From CAXMST01 sp963712765 (GTDB lineage: Bacteria > Actinomycetota > Thermoleophilia > Solirubrobacterales > 70-9), in NCBI GenBank assembly GCA_963712765.1, contig CAVQIX010000004.1, positions 124,001-188,000 on the forward strand: 64,000 bases of DNA, read 5' to 3'. A model generated the notes under the pieces. It was not told the origin of the DNA. It ran no database searches and saw only the letters and a program-made list of their open reading frames with translations. Shown one piece after another: positions 8,875 to 17,031 of this stretch. The first letter of the stretch is position 1, and every line of letters begins with the position of its first letter. A program made the position numbers and the translations under genes.

Positions 8875-10256
8875 GCCGCCTCTCCCATCTCTCCCGCGCG
8901 CTGCTCGTCCTGGCGCGACATCGAGACGAACCGCGGATACTGGGGCTGGAAGACGAGCGGGACCTTGCCGATCGGGCCGTTGCGGTGCTTGGCGATGATC
9001 AGGTCGGCCTCACCCTGACGCTCGGTCTCGGGCTCGTAGTAGTCCTCGCGGTAGATGAAGGAGACGATGTCGGCATCCTGCTCGATGCTGCCCGATTCCC
9101 TCAGGTCGGCGAGCATCGGGACCTTGTCCGGGCGCTGCTCGGGGGCACGGGAGAGCTGCGAGAGGGCGACTACGGGGACCTCGAGCTCGCGGGCGAGGAC
9201 CTTGAGGCCACGGCTCATCTGGCCGACCTGCTCGACGCGGCCGGCGCGGGTGTCATCGGGGCGCATCAGCTGGATGTAGTCGACGATGATCATCCCGAGG
9301 CCGTCGCTGCTCGACATCAGGCGCCGGGCCTTGGCACGCAGGTCCATCAGGCTGAGGTCGGAGGAGTCGTCAATCCAAAGCGGCGCCTCGGCGAGCTCGT
9401 TGCATGCCCGCAGGACCTTGTTCCAGTCCTTGGTCACCTGGCCCTTGCGGAGCCTGTCGGAGGAGATCCGGGCGCGGGAGGCGATGAAGCGGTGCGCGAG
9501 CTCGGTCTCCGACATCTCGAGCGAGAAGAAGGCGACCGGGAGCTTTGCCTTCCAGGCCACGTTCTCGGCGATGTTGCAGACAAGGCTCGACTTGCCCATC
9601 GCCGGTCGGGCGGCGAGGATGATCAGGTTGCCGGGCTGAAAGCCGCCGGTCATCTCGTCGAGCGTGCGGTAGCCGGAGGGGGTCCCGGTCAGCTTCGACT
9701 CGCCCTTGGAGAGTTTCTCGAGGCGCTCGGTCTCGTGCACGAGGATGTCGCCGAGCGCGCTGAACTCGCTCGCCTGATCGTCGCGGGCAACCTCGAACAG
9801 CAGCTTCTCGGCCTGCTCGACCAGCTCCCGCGGCTCGGCCTCGCGGCCGTGGATCGAGGTCTGGATCCTCTGCGAAGCCTCGAGCAGGCGCCTCAACAGA
9901 GCGTTCTGGCGAACGATCTGCGCATAGTGGCCGGCGTTTCCGGGAACCGGCGTCGAGGAGGCCAGAGCAGAGATCGCATCGGCCCCCCCGACCTCCTCGA
10001 GCTGGCCCTCGGTGCGAAGCAGCTCGGCGACGGTGAGCGCGTCGACCGCTTCCCCGCGGCCGTCGAGCTCGCGGATCGCGCGGTGGATCGAGCGATGACG
10101 AGGCCGGTAGAAGTCGTCGGGCTCGAGCCGGACGTCGATCACCGCGTCGAGGGCCCCCTGAGAGACCATCATCGCCCCGAGCACCGACTCCTCGGCCTCC
10201 AGGTTCTGTGGCGGAAGCGCCGCCTCGCTGAAGCTCTGTTCCATCATCTCGCTCAT
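8871..10256 (-). CDS. dnaB: Replicative DNA helicase
   Basis: A 461-residue DnaB of usual length, without intein. It has the N-terminal helical domain (PPQNLEAEESVLGAMM), a linker region and the RecA-like motor. Walker A is AARPAMGKSSLVCNIA; the Walker B region is MIIVDYIQLM; the VALSQLSRAPEQRPDK loop and the IEQDADIVSFIYREDYY end are family signatures. It unwinds DNA 5'-3' ahead of the fork as a hexamer. It follows rplI by 238 bases and overlaps the loader gene by four. Confidence 0.97.
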   Translation of the reverse strand: MSEMMEQSFSEAALPPQNLEAEESVLGAMMVSQGALDAVIDVRLEPDDFYRPRHRSIHRAIRELDGRGEAVDALTVAELLRTEGQLEEVGGADAISALASSTPVPGNAGHYAQIVRQNALLRRLLEASQRIQTSIHGREAEPRELVEQAEKLLFEVARDDQASEFSALGDILVHETERLEKLSKGESKLTGTPSGYRTLDEMTGGFQPGNLIILAARPAMGKSSLVCNIAENVAWKAKLPVAFFSLEMSETELAHRFIASRARISSDRLRKGQVTKDWNKVLRACNELAEAPLWIDDSSDLSLMDLRAKARRLMSSSDGLGMIIVDYIQLMRPDDTRAGRVEQVGQMSRGLKVLARELEVPVVALSQLSRAPEQRPDKVPMLADLRESGSIEQDADIVSFIYREDYYEPETERQGEADLIIAKHRNGPIGKVPLVFQPQYPRFVSMSRQDEQRAGEMGEAA

Positions 10257-10494
10257 AGATCACCGGGAACGGAGGACCGTTCCCCCACCCATTGAAAGCG
10301 TTGGAGAGGCGGCAACTCGCCCCTCCCCCTCTACCGGTCGAGATAACCAGACCGAGCACGCAACCGCGAACCGTGAAGCGGCTATTTGCGGACGTAACCG
10401 GCGGGGTGCGGGTGAGGGGGTGTGACGCCGCCCGGAGCTCGCGCGACGCGGCCTCGCTCCGAGTCGGAGGACCGCCGGCGAACGAGGAGGAGCG

Positions 10495-10947
10495 CTACTT
10501 CTGCTCGGAGATGATGGTCTTGACGGAGGCAGTGGCCCCTCCGGGGACCTCGACCTCGACCATGTAGGTGCCGATCTCGCGGATGCCCTCCTCGAGACGG
10601 ATCCGCTTCTTCTCGATCCGCAGGCCGCGGGCCTCGGAGATCGCGTCGGCGACCTCCTTCGGGCCGACCGAGCCGAACAGCTTGCCGTCCTCGCCGGCGC
10701 GGTTGTGAATCGTCAAGACGGTCTTCGACAGCAGCGCCGCGGTCTCGCCGGCGCGCTCGAGCGCCTCGCGGGCGGCCTTCTCCTCGGCCTGGCGCTTGCG
10801 CTCCGCCTCCTCGAGGGAGGCCATCGTCGCCGGCTGGGCGAGCTTGCGCGGAATCAGGAAGTTGCGGAGGTAGCCGGCGGAGACGTCGACGGCCTCGCCG
10901 GCCGAGCCGAGCCCCTCCACGTCGCTGAGCAGGATCGCCTGGGCCAT
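10495..10947 (-). CDS. rplI: 50S ribosomal protein L9
   Basis: A 150-residue protein of normal length. The N-domain signature is MAQAILLSDVEGLGSAGEAVDVSAGYLRNFLIPRKLA, followed by the long connecting helix (EEAERKRQAEEKAAREALERA) and the C-domain with KLFGSVGPKEVADAI. L9 binds 23S rRNA at the L1 stalk base and helps maintain reading frame. It is 11 bases after rpsR in the conserved ribosomal/replication operon. Confidence 0.97.
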   Translation of the reverse strand: MAQAILLSDVEGLGSAGEAVDVSAGYLRNFLIPRKLAQPATMASLEEAERKRQAEEKAAREALERAGETAALLSKTVLTIHNRAGEDGKLFGSVGPKEVADAISEARGLRIEKKRIRLEEGIREIGTYMVEVEVPGGATASVKTIISEQK

Positions 10948-10958
10948 CGGGGACCGCC

Positions 10959-11216
10959 CTAGCGCTCGCTGACGTAGGGGAGCAGCCCGATCTCGCGGGC
11001 GCGCTTGACCGCGAGCGCGAGTTGGCGCTGATGGAGCCGCGAGAGCCCCGTCACCCGGCGCGAGCGGATCTTGCCGCGGTCTGAGATGAACCGGCGGATC
11101 GTGGCCAGATCCTTGTAGTCGATGTAGTCGACGTTGAGCTTGGTGTACTTGCGGGGGCGGTTGCGGTCGAGACCGCGCCGTCCACCGCCGCCACGGCGGG
11201 GGGTCTGGGTGGCCAT
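10959..11216 (-). CDS. rpsR: 30S ribosomal protein S18
   Basis: An 85-residue protein. The core YIDYKDLATIRRFISDRGKIRSRRVTGLSRLHQRQLALAVKRAREIGLLPY is diagnostic for S18, which pairs with S6 on the 30S platform. The ATG at 11216 is preferred over an upstream in-frame ATG that would add an unrelated 39-residue leader; the short form has an S18-like glycine/arginine-rich N-terminus. No zinc-binding cysteines are present, so it is the Cys-less form. Confidence 0.96.
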   Translation of the reverse strand: MATQTPRRGGGGRRGLDRNRPRKYTKLNVDYIDYKDLATIRRFISDRGKIRSRRVTGLSRLHQRQLALAVKRAREIGLLPYVSER

Positions 11217-11284
11217 CAGCGGGTCGCCTCGGCGTCGGTGGAAATGTGAAAGCTCTGCATCGGGTCGAGGATCATAGAGATGCA

Positions 11285-11320
11285 GCCCCGCTTCCGCCCC
11301 CAACCTGGCCCCGCTTCCGC
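11285..11320. repeat. 13-bp direct repeat in the ssb-rpsR spacer
   Basis: Two exact copies of gccccgcttccgc lie at 11285-11297 and 11308-11320, 23 bases start to start, in the 258-base spacer between ssb and rpsR. Such a spacer is unusually long for this operon. A regulatory role is possible but not shown. Confidence 0.5.
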
Positions 11321-11474
11321 TCGACCACCCCAAGAGAGGTGACCCCGGCGTGCCGATCGATCTCCCAGCCGACCACGATCCACGGAGGGATCGGATCAGG
11401 ACAGGCCTGCGGCTGCGTGGCGTGTGGCGCCCGTCTCGCCCCGGACGCCTGCGACCGTAGGCCCCTGAGGCCGG

Positions 11475-11954
11475 CTAGAAGGGGATGTCGTCGTCGGACC
11501 CGCCGCCGCCGGAGCTGCCCACGGCAGCCGGCTCGCCAAAGTCGGAGGTGTCGGCCGGGACGTCGGATTGGGGCTGGAAGCCACCGCCCCCGCCGCCGCC
11601 ACCCTGGTTCCCGGCGTCGTCGCGCGAGCCGAGGAACTGGACCGTGTCGGCGATGATGTCGACCGACTGGCGCTTGTTGCCCTCCTTGTCCTGCCACTCC
11701 CGCCAGTCGAGCCGGCCGTCGACGGCGACGGGGCGACCCTTGTAGAGGTAGTTCGCGCAGTTCTCACCCTGGGCGCCCCACACGGTGACGTTGAAGTAGT
11801 TCGGCTTGTCGACCCACTCGCCCGTCTGTCCATCCTTGCGACGGGTGTTGACGGCGACGCGCAGCTGGCAGACCGAAGATCCGCTGGGAAGCGCCCGCAG
11901 CTCGGGATCGGCGGTCAGGTTGCCGGTGATCGTGACCCTGTTGATGTTCGCCAC
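11475..11954 (-). CDS. ssb: Single-stranded DNA-binding protein
   Basis: A 159-residue SSB starting at GTG 11954, with AAGGAG about 12 bases upstream. Residues 1-110 form the OB fold (NINRVTITGNLTADPELR, YFNVTVWGAQGENCANYLYKGRPVAVDGRL). A Gly-rich linker follows, and the acidic tip DDDIPF recruits replication and repair proteins. It lies between rpsF and rpsR, as in many bacteria, with long spacers on both sides. Confidence 0.97.
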   Translation of the reverse strand: MANINRVTITGNLTADPELRALPSGSSVCQLRVAVNTRRKDGQTGEWVDKPNYFNVTVWGAQGENCANYLYKGRPVAVDGRLDWREWQDKEGNKRQSVDIIADTVQFLGSRDDAGNQGGGGGGGGFQPQSDVPADTSDFGEPAAVGSSGGGGSDDDIPF

Positions 11955-12046
11955 TTGACTCAGGCTCCTTGCTCTCTCGTTGTATCTATTCGAGTGTAAG
12001 CAGCCGGGAGGTCGGTTCTCTTCCCCCCAGCACCGGCAGCGGCATC

Positions 12047-12068
12047 AACCCCGCAAGCTGCGGGTTTT
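12047..12068 (+). terminator. Hairpin with T-run in the rpsF-ssb spacer
   Basis: CCCGCA-AGC-TGCGGG (12050-12064) forms a six-pair stem with a 3-base loop, flanked by AA/TT pairs and followed on the + strand by TTTT. The T-run orientation fits termination of + strand transcripts. On the operon (minus) strand the same hairpin lacks a good U-run, so there it would be at most an attenuator or mRNA-processing structure between rpsF and ssb. Confidence 0.45.
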
Positions 12069-12123
12069 CGATCAGCCCGGAAGCCGGTGTAGCGACCGGG
12101 GAGGTGGAACGGCACCTGGGGCG

Positions 12124-12693
12124 CTAGGTCTGCGGGGCGCTCTCGCCCTCGGCGGGCGCCGTAGCCGGGCTCGCCGCCTCGGCGGGAGCGGGAGCCTCGG
12201 CGGCGGCGTCCGGGGCTGCCGACTCCTCGGGGGCCGGGGCCGGTGCCTCGGCAGGAGCTGCGGCGGGGGCCTCGGGGGCCGCGTCGTCATCCTCCCGCGG
12301 CCGGCGGGGGCCGCGATCGTCGCGCCGGCCTCGACCCCGTCCGCGATCGTCGTCCTCGTCGCGACGCATGATCAGCTCGGTGTCGGGCGGGGTGATCATC
12401 GGTGCCTCGGAGTCGACCTTGAAGATTCGGAAGCGGAGCACGCCGTCGGCGATCCGCAGCGCGTGGTTGAGATCGTCGAGGAGGTCGCTGCCGCCCTCGA
12501 AGCGGTAGTAGCGGTAGTCGGCCTGGCCCTGCTGCTCGATCTCGTAGGCCATCTTCCGCATCCCCCAGACCGCCTCGTTGGTCACGTTGCCCTTCGCCTC
12601 GAGGCGCGACTTGGCGTCGGTCGCGATCGTCTCGCGCTGCTCGTCACCGGTGCGGGGGTCGAGCATGAGTATGAGTTCATAGGAAGTTGCCAA
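12124..12693 (-). CDS. rpsF: 30S ribosomal protein S6 with long acidic/Ala-Pro C-terminal extension
   Basis: A 189-residue protein, nearly twice the usual S6 length. Residues 1-100 hold the S6 fold (YELILMLDPRTGDEQRETIA, GKRKMAYEI-type region as GMRKMAYEIEQQGQADYRYYRF, ILRF-like VLRFRIFKVD). After this come a charged RRDEDDDRGRGRGRRDDRGPRRP segment and an Ala/Pro/Glu-rich tail to the end. The tail is disordered-looking and of unknown function. First gene of the rpsF-ssb-rpsR-rplI-dnaB operon. Confidence 0.95.
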   Translation of the reverse strand: MATSYELILMLDPRTGDEQRETIATDAKSRLEAKGNVTNEAVWGMRKMAYEIEQQGQADYRYYRFEGGSDLLDDLNHALRIADGVLRFRIFKVDSEAPMITPPDTELIMRRDEDDDRGRGRGRRDDRGPRRPREDDDAAPEAPAAAPAEAPAPAPEESAAPDAAAEAPAPAEAASPATAPAEGESAPQT

Positions 12694-12746
12694 GGCGGCG
12701 CGCCACTATAGCGGGGCATCACTGCAGCCCGCGGGATTGACGGGGT

Positions 12747-13217
12747 ATGGAGCGAATGCGGGTCAACTGGAGAGCGGCGCTGCCGGCGCCGGCAATCGCC
12801 CTTGCCGGCCTCGCCGCTGTGGTCTCGCTGCCCTCGCTGCTTGCCTCGCCCCAGCCCCCCGACCCGCCACCGGGTATTGACCTCACGGCCCAGGCGGCGG
12901 GAGCCGCGGCGGAGCCCGCGAGAGGGGCCGACGTCAGGCGCCCGGGCCCGCGCGAAGTCGACCGGAATGGTCGCCACGGGCGGGTGATGGAACGTCGGCG
13001 CAGACCCATCGCCCGGCGAGGTGACACCGGCAAGGTCGGGCAGCGGGCCCGGCCGCGGGCGCACCCGAAGCCACCTGAGCCGCCGGCCGCCGCGGCCCCC
13101 ATACGGCAGCCCGCCCCAGCCGCCGCCCCGGCGCCCCAAGCCCCCGCGCCGCGGCCCGCTTCGCAGCCCGAGCCGGCTGGCGCCCCGCCGCCGAGCTACC
13201 GCGAGTTCGGGCCCTGA
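12747..13217 (+). CDS. Proline/alanine-rich membrane-anchored or secreted hypothetical protein
   Basis: A 156-residue protein diverging from rpsF with only 53 bases between. The N-terminus (MRVNWRAALPAPAIALAGLAAVVSLPSLLA) is a signal peptide or anchor. The rest is low-complexity, basic and Pro/Ala-rich, ending with PAPQAPAPRPASQPEPAG-type sequence. No domain is seen. Composition bias makes the coding call less certain, though the signal-like N-terminus in frame supports it. Confidence 0.5.
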   Translation: MERMRVNWRAALPAPAIALAGLAAVVSLPSLLASPQPPDPPPGIDLTAQAAGAAAEPARGADVRRPGPREVDRNGRHGRVMERRRRPIARRGDTGKVGQRARPRAHPKPPEPPAAAAPIRQPAPAAAPAPQAPAPRPASQPEPAGAPPPSYREFGP

Positions 13218-13241
13218 ACGCTGGGGGCCAAGATCTCCCTC

Positions 13242-14717
13242 TCAGGCGTCGGCGGGGACGGTCCCCGCCTTGGTCGCCTCGATGTCGGCGATCTGCTCGT
13301 CGATCCAGATCCCGGGGTCGGTGCGGTCGATGATTTCCCGCAGGCGATCGGCACGCAGCTTGCGCTCCTCCGCCGACATCGTCAGCGCCCGGTGGATCGT
13401 CTCCGCCTGCTCGGAGATATCGAAGGGATTGACGCTCAAGGCCCCCTCCCCGAGCTCCTGGTGGGCGCCGGTGTTCTCACTCAGCATCACGACGCCGTCA
13501 CGGGTGTTGACCGCGGGCGCCTCCTTGGCGACCAGATTCATACCGTCGAATAGTGCGTTGACGATCAGCAGGTCGTAGTGCTTGTAGCGGGCCACCGCCT
13601 CGTGGAAGTTGTCGTAGATCCGCAGGTCGATCGGCATCCAGTCCGTGGTCCCGTGGCGGTGGTTGATCACCGCAACCAACGCCTCGATCCGCTCCAGGTA
13701 CTCCTGGTACTCGGGGACGTCCTGACGGGAGGGCTGCAGATGGGCGATGAAGGTGACCTTCTCGTGGAACTCGGGGTGATCGGAGAGGAACTGGTCGAAG
13801 GCCGTGAAGCCACGGAGGATGTTCTTCGAGAGGTCGGCGCGGTCGACGCGGATGATCAGGTGCTCGCGGCGGCGGCTGAGCAGCTCGCGTTCATAGTTGG
13901 CGATCGCGGCGGAGTCGGCGACCTCGCGCAGGCGCTCGGAATCAACGCCGAGGGGATAGGCGCGGACCTGGGTCTCGCCGCTCTCGTGGCGGACGACGTC
14001 GTTGGTGTAGTCGACCTCGAACTCCATCAGCTCGCGGCAGCAGTCGAGGAAGTTGTGGACGTAGGAGGGCAGGTGGAAGCCGATGATGTCGTTGGCGAGC
14101 AGCCCACGGTAGATCGCCTCCCGCCAGCGGTTCGGGATCACCCGCCAGGCGTCGGCGTGGGGCCAGGGGATGTGGACGAAGTGATGGAGGAAGGCGTCGG
14201 GTCGCTCCTCCCGGATCAGGCCGGGGGCGATGTAGAGGTGGTAGTCGTGGAGCATGACCAGGGGGCCCTGCTGGTCTGCGATCCGGTTGATCACGCAATT
14301 GGCGATGTCCTCGTTGACAACCATGTAGCCCCGCTCCCAGGCCTCCTTCTCCTCGGCCCTGATATCCGGCGCATTGGAGAGGTCCCAGAGGTAGTGCTGG
14401 ATGAACCACAGGTGCGGGTTGGCGATCACGTTGTAGAAGAGGTCGTAGGCATCGGGGTCGGAGGCGACCATCTCGACCTCGTAGGTGATCCCCTCGAGCT
14501 CGACCTCGACCGGGCCGCCGGCCTCCTCGCTGACCGCGACATCCTCGTCGCTCATCGCCGATGCGACCCAAAGCACCCGGCGGTGCCGGGCAAGGCCCGA
14601 GAGGGCCGTCACCAGGCCGCCGCCGCCCCGGCGGATGATGCGCTCACCGTTCTCGTCCCGGTCGAACTGGGCGGGGCCCCGATTGGAGACGATGATCAAC
14701 GGCTTGTGGTCTGACAA
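13242..14717 (-). CDS. otsA: GT20 glycosyltransferase, trehalose-6-phosphate synthase-like
   Basis: A 491-residue retaining glycosyltransferase. It carries LIIVSNRGPA, the RGGGGLVTAL loop, MLHDYHLYIAPGLIR, the VDRADLSKNILRGF region with donor-binding Arg/Lys, and DGMNLVAKEAPAVN followed by SENTGAHQEL. These match OtsA, which makes trehalose-6-phosphate from a nucleotide-glucose and glucose-6-phosphate. Acceptor-side segments differ from typical OtsA (HIPWPHADAWRVIPN rather than the usual phenylalanine/proline form), so glucosylglycerol-phosphate or another phosphosugar product is possible. It starts 7 bases after the TreT-like gene; no OtsB phosphatase is adjacent. Confidence 0.82.
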   Translation of the reverse strand: MSDHKPLIIVSNRGPAQFDRDENGERIIRRGGGGLVTALSGLARHRRVLWVASAMSDEDVAVSEEAGGPVEVELEGITYEVEMVASDPDAYDLFYNVIANPHLWFIQHYLWDLSNAPDIRAEEKEAWERGYMVVNEDIANCVINRIADQQGPLVMLHDYHLYIAPGLIREERPDAFLHHFVHIPWPHADAWRVIPNRWREAIYRGLLANDIIGFHLPSYVHNFLDCCRELMEFEVDYTNDVVRHESGETQVRAYPLGVDSERLREVADSAAIANYERELLSRRREHLIIRVDRADLSKNILRGFTAFDQFLSDHPEFHEKVTFIAHLQPSRQDVPEYQEYLERIEALVAVINHRHGTTDWMPIDLRIYDNFHEAVARYKHYDLLIVNALFDGMNLVAKEAPAVNTRDGVVMLSENTGAHQELGEGALSVNPFDISEQAETIHRALTMSAEERKLRADRLREIIDRTDPGIWIDEQIADIEATKAGTVPADA

Positions 14718-14724
14718 GCTTCCC

Positions 14725-15966
14725 TCAGTCTTCGAGCAGATCGCAGAAGAGTTCAGCGTAGTCGCGCAGCAGCCTCGGCGTCAGAAAGCGCTCGCGGGTG
14801 CGTTCCTTGCCGGCACGCCCAAGCTGTTTGGCGAACTCCGGATCCTCGAGGATCTCGAGGCTGCGCTTGGCGCACTCCTCGGCGGAGGAGACGAGGAAGC
14901 CGGAGACGCCGTCGTCGATCTGCAGCGGGATGCCACCGACGTCGCCACCGATGGTCGGACGCGCCTTCCACAGAGCCTCCGAGACCGTCAGCCCGAAGCC
15001 CTCGCGGATGGACTTCTGGAGCACGACCTGTGCCTGGGACTGGAAGGCGTTGACCTCGATCGCACCGACGTTGTTGAGGTTGTTGAGGATCTGGATGTCG
15101 GGGTCGCCGTCGGCGTACTGGACGGTCTCGTTGAAGAACTCCCAGCCCTCCGGATCGTCGGTCGCCATCGAGCCGACCAGGGCGAGCTGGACCTCGGGGA
15201 TCTGCTCGGTGACCGCGCGGTAGGCGTCGATCACTCCTATCGGGTCCTTCCAGGGGTCGAAGCGTGAGACCTGGAGCATCAGCGGTCGCTCCGGATCGAT
15301 CCCGAACTGCTGGCATACGTAAGCGGCGTCCTCGGGGCTGAAGGCCATGTTCTTCGGGGACAGCGGGTCGATCGCAGGCGGCACGATCCGCACCTCGGGA
15401 GCACCGTTGAGGTCGGCGGGAACGTACCCGGGCTGGTGCCAGAAGCTGGCGTCGAACTCGGCGAGGTGAGGGAGGATCAGCGCGAGCGTGTCGGGGTTCG
15501 GGGTTGAGAGGTCGATGTGGCAGCGCCAGATCCACTTCCTCGCGTTCTCCGGCGCGTAGGAGCGCATCAGGGCAGGCTGGGGGTCGTGGACGACGACCAT
15601 GTCCCAGTCGCCTTCCATCCCCATCGCGTTGAGCTGGTTGTAGCGGTCGTAGATCTCCTTCTGTTCGGAGTCGAGCTGCTCCGGCGCGCCCTGCAGGGAG
15701 TTGTGCATCAGCTTCGTCGCGTTGTAGAACTCCTCACGGCCGAGGATCACCTGCCAGCGGGCGTCGATCCCGACGTCGCGCATCAGCGGGACCAGCGTGT
15801 AGAGGATCTCTGAGACGCCGCCGCCGAATGCCGTCGCGCTGAGGTGCAGCACGCGCTTGCCCTGCAGTCGCTCGGCCAGCTGATGGATCTCCTCTACCAG
15901 CGGTCGACCCACGATGTGGGTGTAGTCGGCGAGGGAACGGGCTCCTAGGTTGATCTCCTGCAGCAC
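14725..15966 (-). CDS. treT: GT4 glycosyltransferase, trehalose synthase TreT-like
   Basis: A 413-residue GT-B enzyme. The N-terminal half has LHLSATAFGGGVSEILYTLVPLMRDVGIDARWQVI and VVHDPQPALMRSY; the C-terminal half has LMLQVSRFDPWKDPIGVIDAY and the nucleotide-sugar E-x7-E site as SIREGFGLTVSEALWK. This pattern matches TreT, which reversibly links NDP-glucose and glucose into trehalose. It sits between the IMPase-family gene and the GT20 gene on one strand, so trehalose or a related compatible solute is the likely pathway. Confidence 0.85.
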   Translation of the reverse strand: MLQEINLGARSLADYTHIVGRPLVEEIHQLAERLQGKRVLHLSATAFGGGVSEILYTLVPLMRDVGIDARWQVILGREEFYNATKLMHNSLQGAPEQLDSEQKEIYDRYNQLNAMGMEGDWDMVVVHDPQPALMRSYAPENARKWIWRCHIDLSTPNPDTLALILPHLAEFDASFWHQPGYVPADLNGAPEVRIVPPAIDPLSPKNMAFSPEDAAYVCQQFGIDPERPLMLQVSRFDPWKDPIGVIDAYRAVTEQIPEVQLALVGSMATDDPEGWEFFNETVQYADGDPDIQILNNLNNVGAIEVNAFQSQAQVVLQKSIREGFGLTVSEALWKARPTIGGDVGGIPLQIDDGVSGFLVSSAEECAKRSLEILEDPEFAKQLGRAGKERTRERFLTPRLLRDYAELFCDLLED

Positions 15967-16030
15967 GGCGGAGAGTTATACGCCTATTGGACCTGCGCCG
16001 CCAATCGCCTGCGGCCGCTCCCACGCTCCC

Positions 16031-16966
16031 TCAGACCCCCCGCCGCTGCCTCAGCCTCTCGATTCCGCGATCGACAGCCGCGATGATCTTCGCGTGCAGC
16101 TCCTCGTTGGCTACCGCGACGCAGGACATCTGGAATTCGTGACCGGAGCCGAGCAGCTGGCGATCACCGATTTCGGCGCCGCGGGCGTCGGTGACGATCG
16201 CGCCAGCCTCCTGCAGGATCAGCGCAGCGGCGGCGAGGTCATAGGGCGAGTTGTTGAGGACGGCGCCGCCGCCGACCCGCTCGAATTCCGCCCGCATGCC
16301 CGGGACCTCGTCGATGATCCGCGGGCCGGGCTCGACGTAGGCGTCCATCTGGCCGGTCAGGACCCTGGTCATGTCGAAGGTCGCCGAGCCGAGGTCGAAG
16401 GTACCGCCGCTGACCGAGGAGGAGTCGATCAGCTCCTCTAGGACCACCGTCGTGTCGACCGCAGGCCGGCCCCGGAACCCGTAGGTCCAGAGCATCCGCT
16501 CCAGCGAGGCGGCGGTACCCAGGTCGGGCGCCGGCTCCACCCCGCTCCCGCGCACGGCGAGGAAGTCCACGCCGCTCTTGATCTCGATCACCAGCCCAAC
16601 CTCGACGTCGGCCATCGTCGGCTCGCCGTCGCCCAGCGGAGCCGCCGCGACCGAGACGCATGCCGACTCCAGACCGGCCATCGCCGGGCGGGTGCCGTCG
16701 ATCGGGTCGACGATCAGCACCCACTCCGGGTCACCCCCCGGCCTCACCATCCCTCGGTCCTCCGAGTAGAACGCGACCTGCGGGGCACGGTCGGCGAGGA
16801 ACTCCTCCATGCGCGTCTCGGCCCGCTCGTCGATTGCGAAGGTGACGTCCCCGCCGGCGCCGTCGCCGGCGTGCTCACGTCCGGCGCGTCGCCCGAGCTC
16901 GGGTAGGACCTCGCTCCTCAGCTCCGCGCCGAGTTCACGCACCAATCCGAGCAGCGGATGCTCCAT
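16031..16966 (-). CDS. Inositol monophosphatase-family phosphatase
   Basis: A 311-residue Mg-dependent phosphatase. It has a variant of the first metal motif (VAFYSEDRG), the DPIDGTRPAMAGLES signature with metal aspartates, and a C-terminal NSPYDLAAAALILQEAGAIVTD segment in place of the usual W-D-x-A-A. The ATG at 16966 is chosen over a 15-residue-longer reading. The substrate could be a sugar phosphate, given the two disaccharide-forming glycosyltransferases just downstream (64-base gap); inositol phosphate or 3'-phosphoadenosine phosphate are alternatives. Confidence 0.85.
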   Translation of the reverse strand: MEHPLLGLVRELGAELRSEVLPELGRRAGREHAGDGAGGDVTFAIDERAETRMEEFLADRAPQVAFYSEDRGMVRPGGDPEWVLIVDPIDGTRPAMAGLESACVSVAAAPLGDGEPTMADVEVGLVIEIKSGVDFLAVRGSGVEPAPDLGTAASLERMLWTYGFRGRPAVDTTVVLEELIDSSSVSGGTFDLGSATFDMTRVLTGQMDAYVEPGPRIIDEVPGMRAEFERVGGGAVLNNSPYDLAAAALILQEAGAIVTDARGAEIGDRQLLGSGHEFQMSCVAVANEELHAKIIAAVDRGIERLRQRRGV

Positions 16967-17031
16967 CAGCGCGAGCCTACGGCAGTGGCGGCCCGACCAG
17001 CCGCCGGTCACCGACCCCTAGGTCTGATCGA

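Noticed and set aside
8871..10256. Intein or insertion in dnaB
   Set aside because: The protein is 461 residues with uninterrupted motor motifs, so no intein is present.
13578..14714. Open frame on the + strand opposite the GT20 gene
   Set aside because: Shadow frame rich in Val/Asp/Gly without domain features; GT20 motifs are complete on the other strand.
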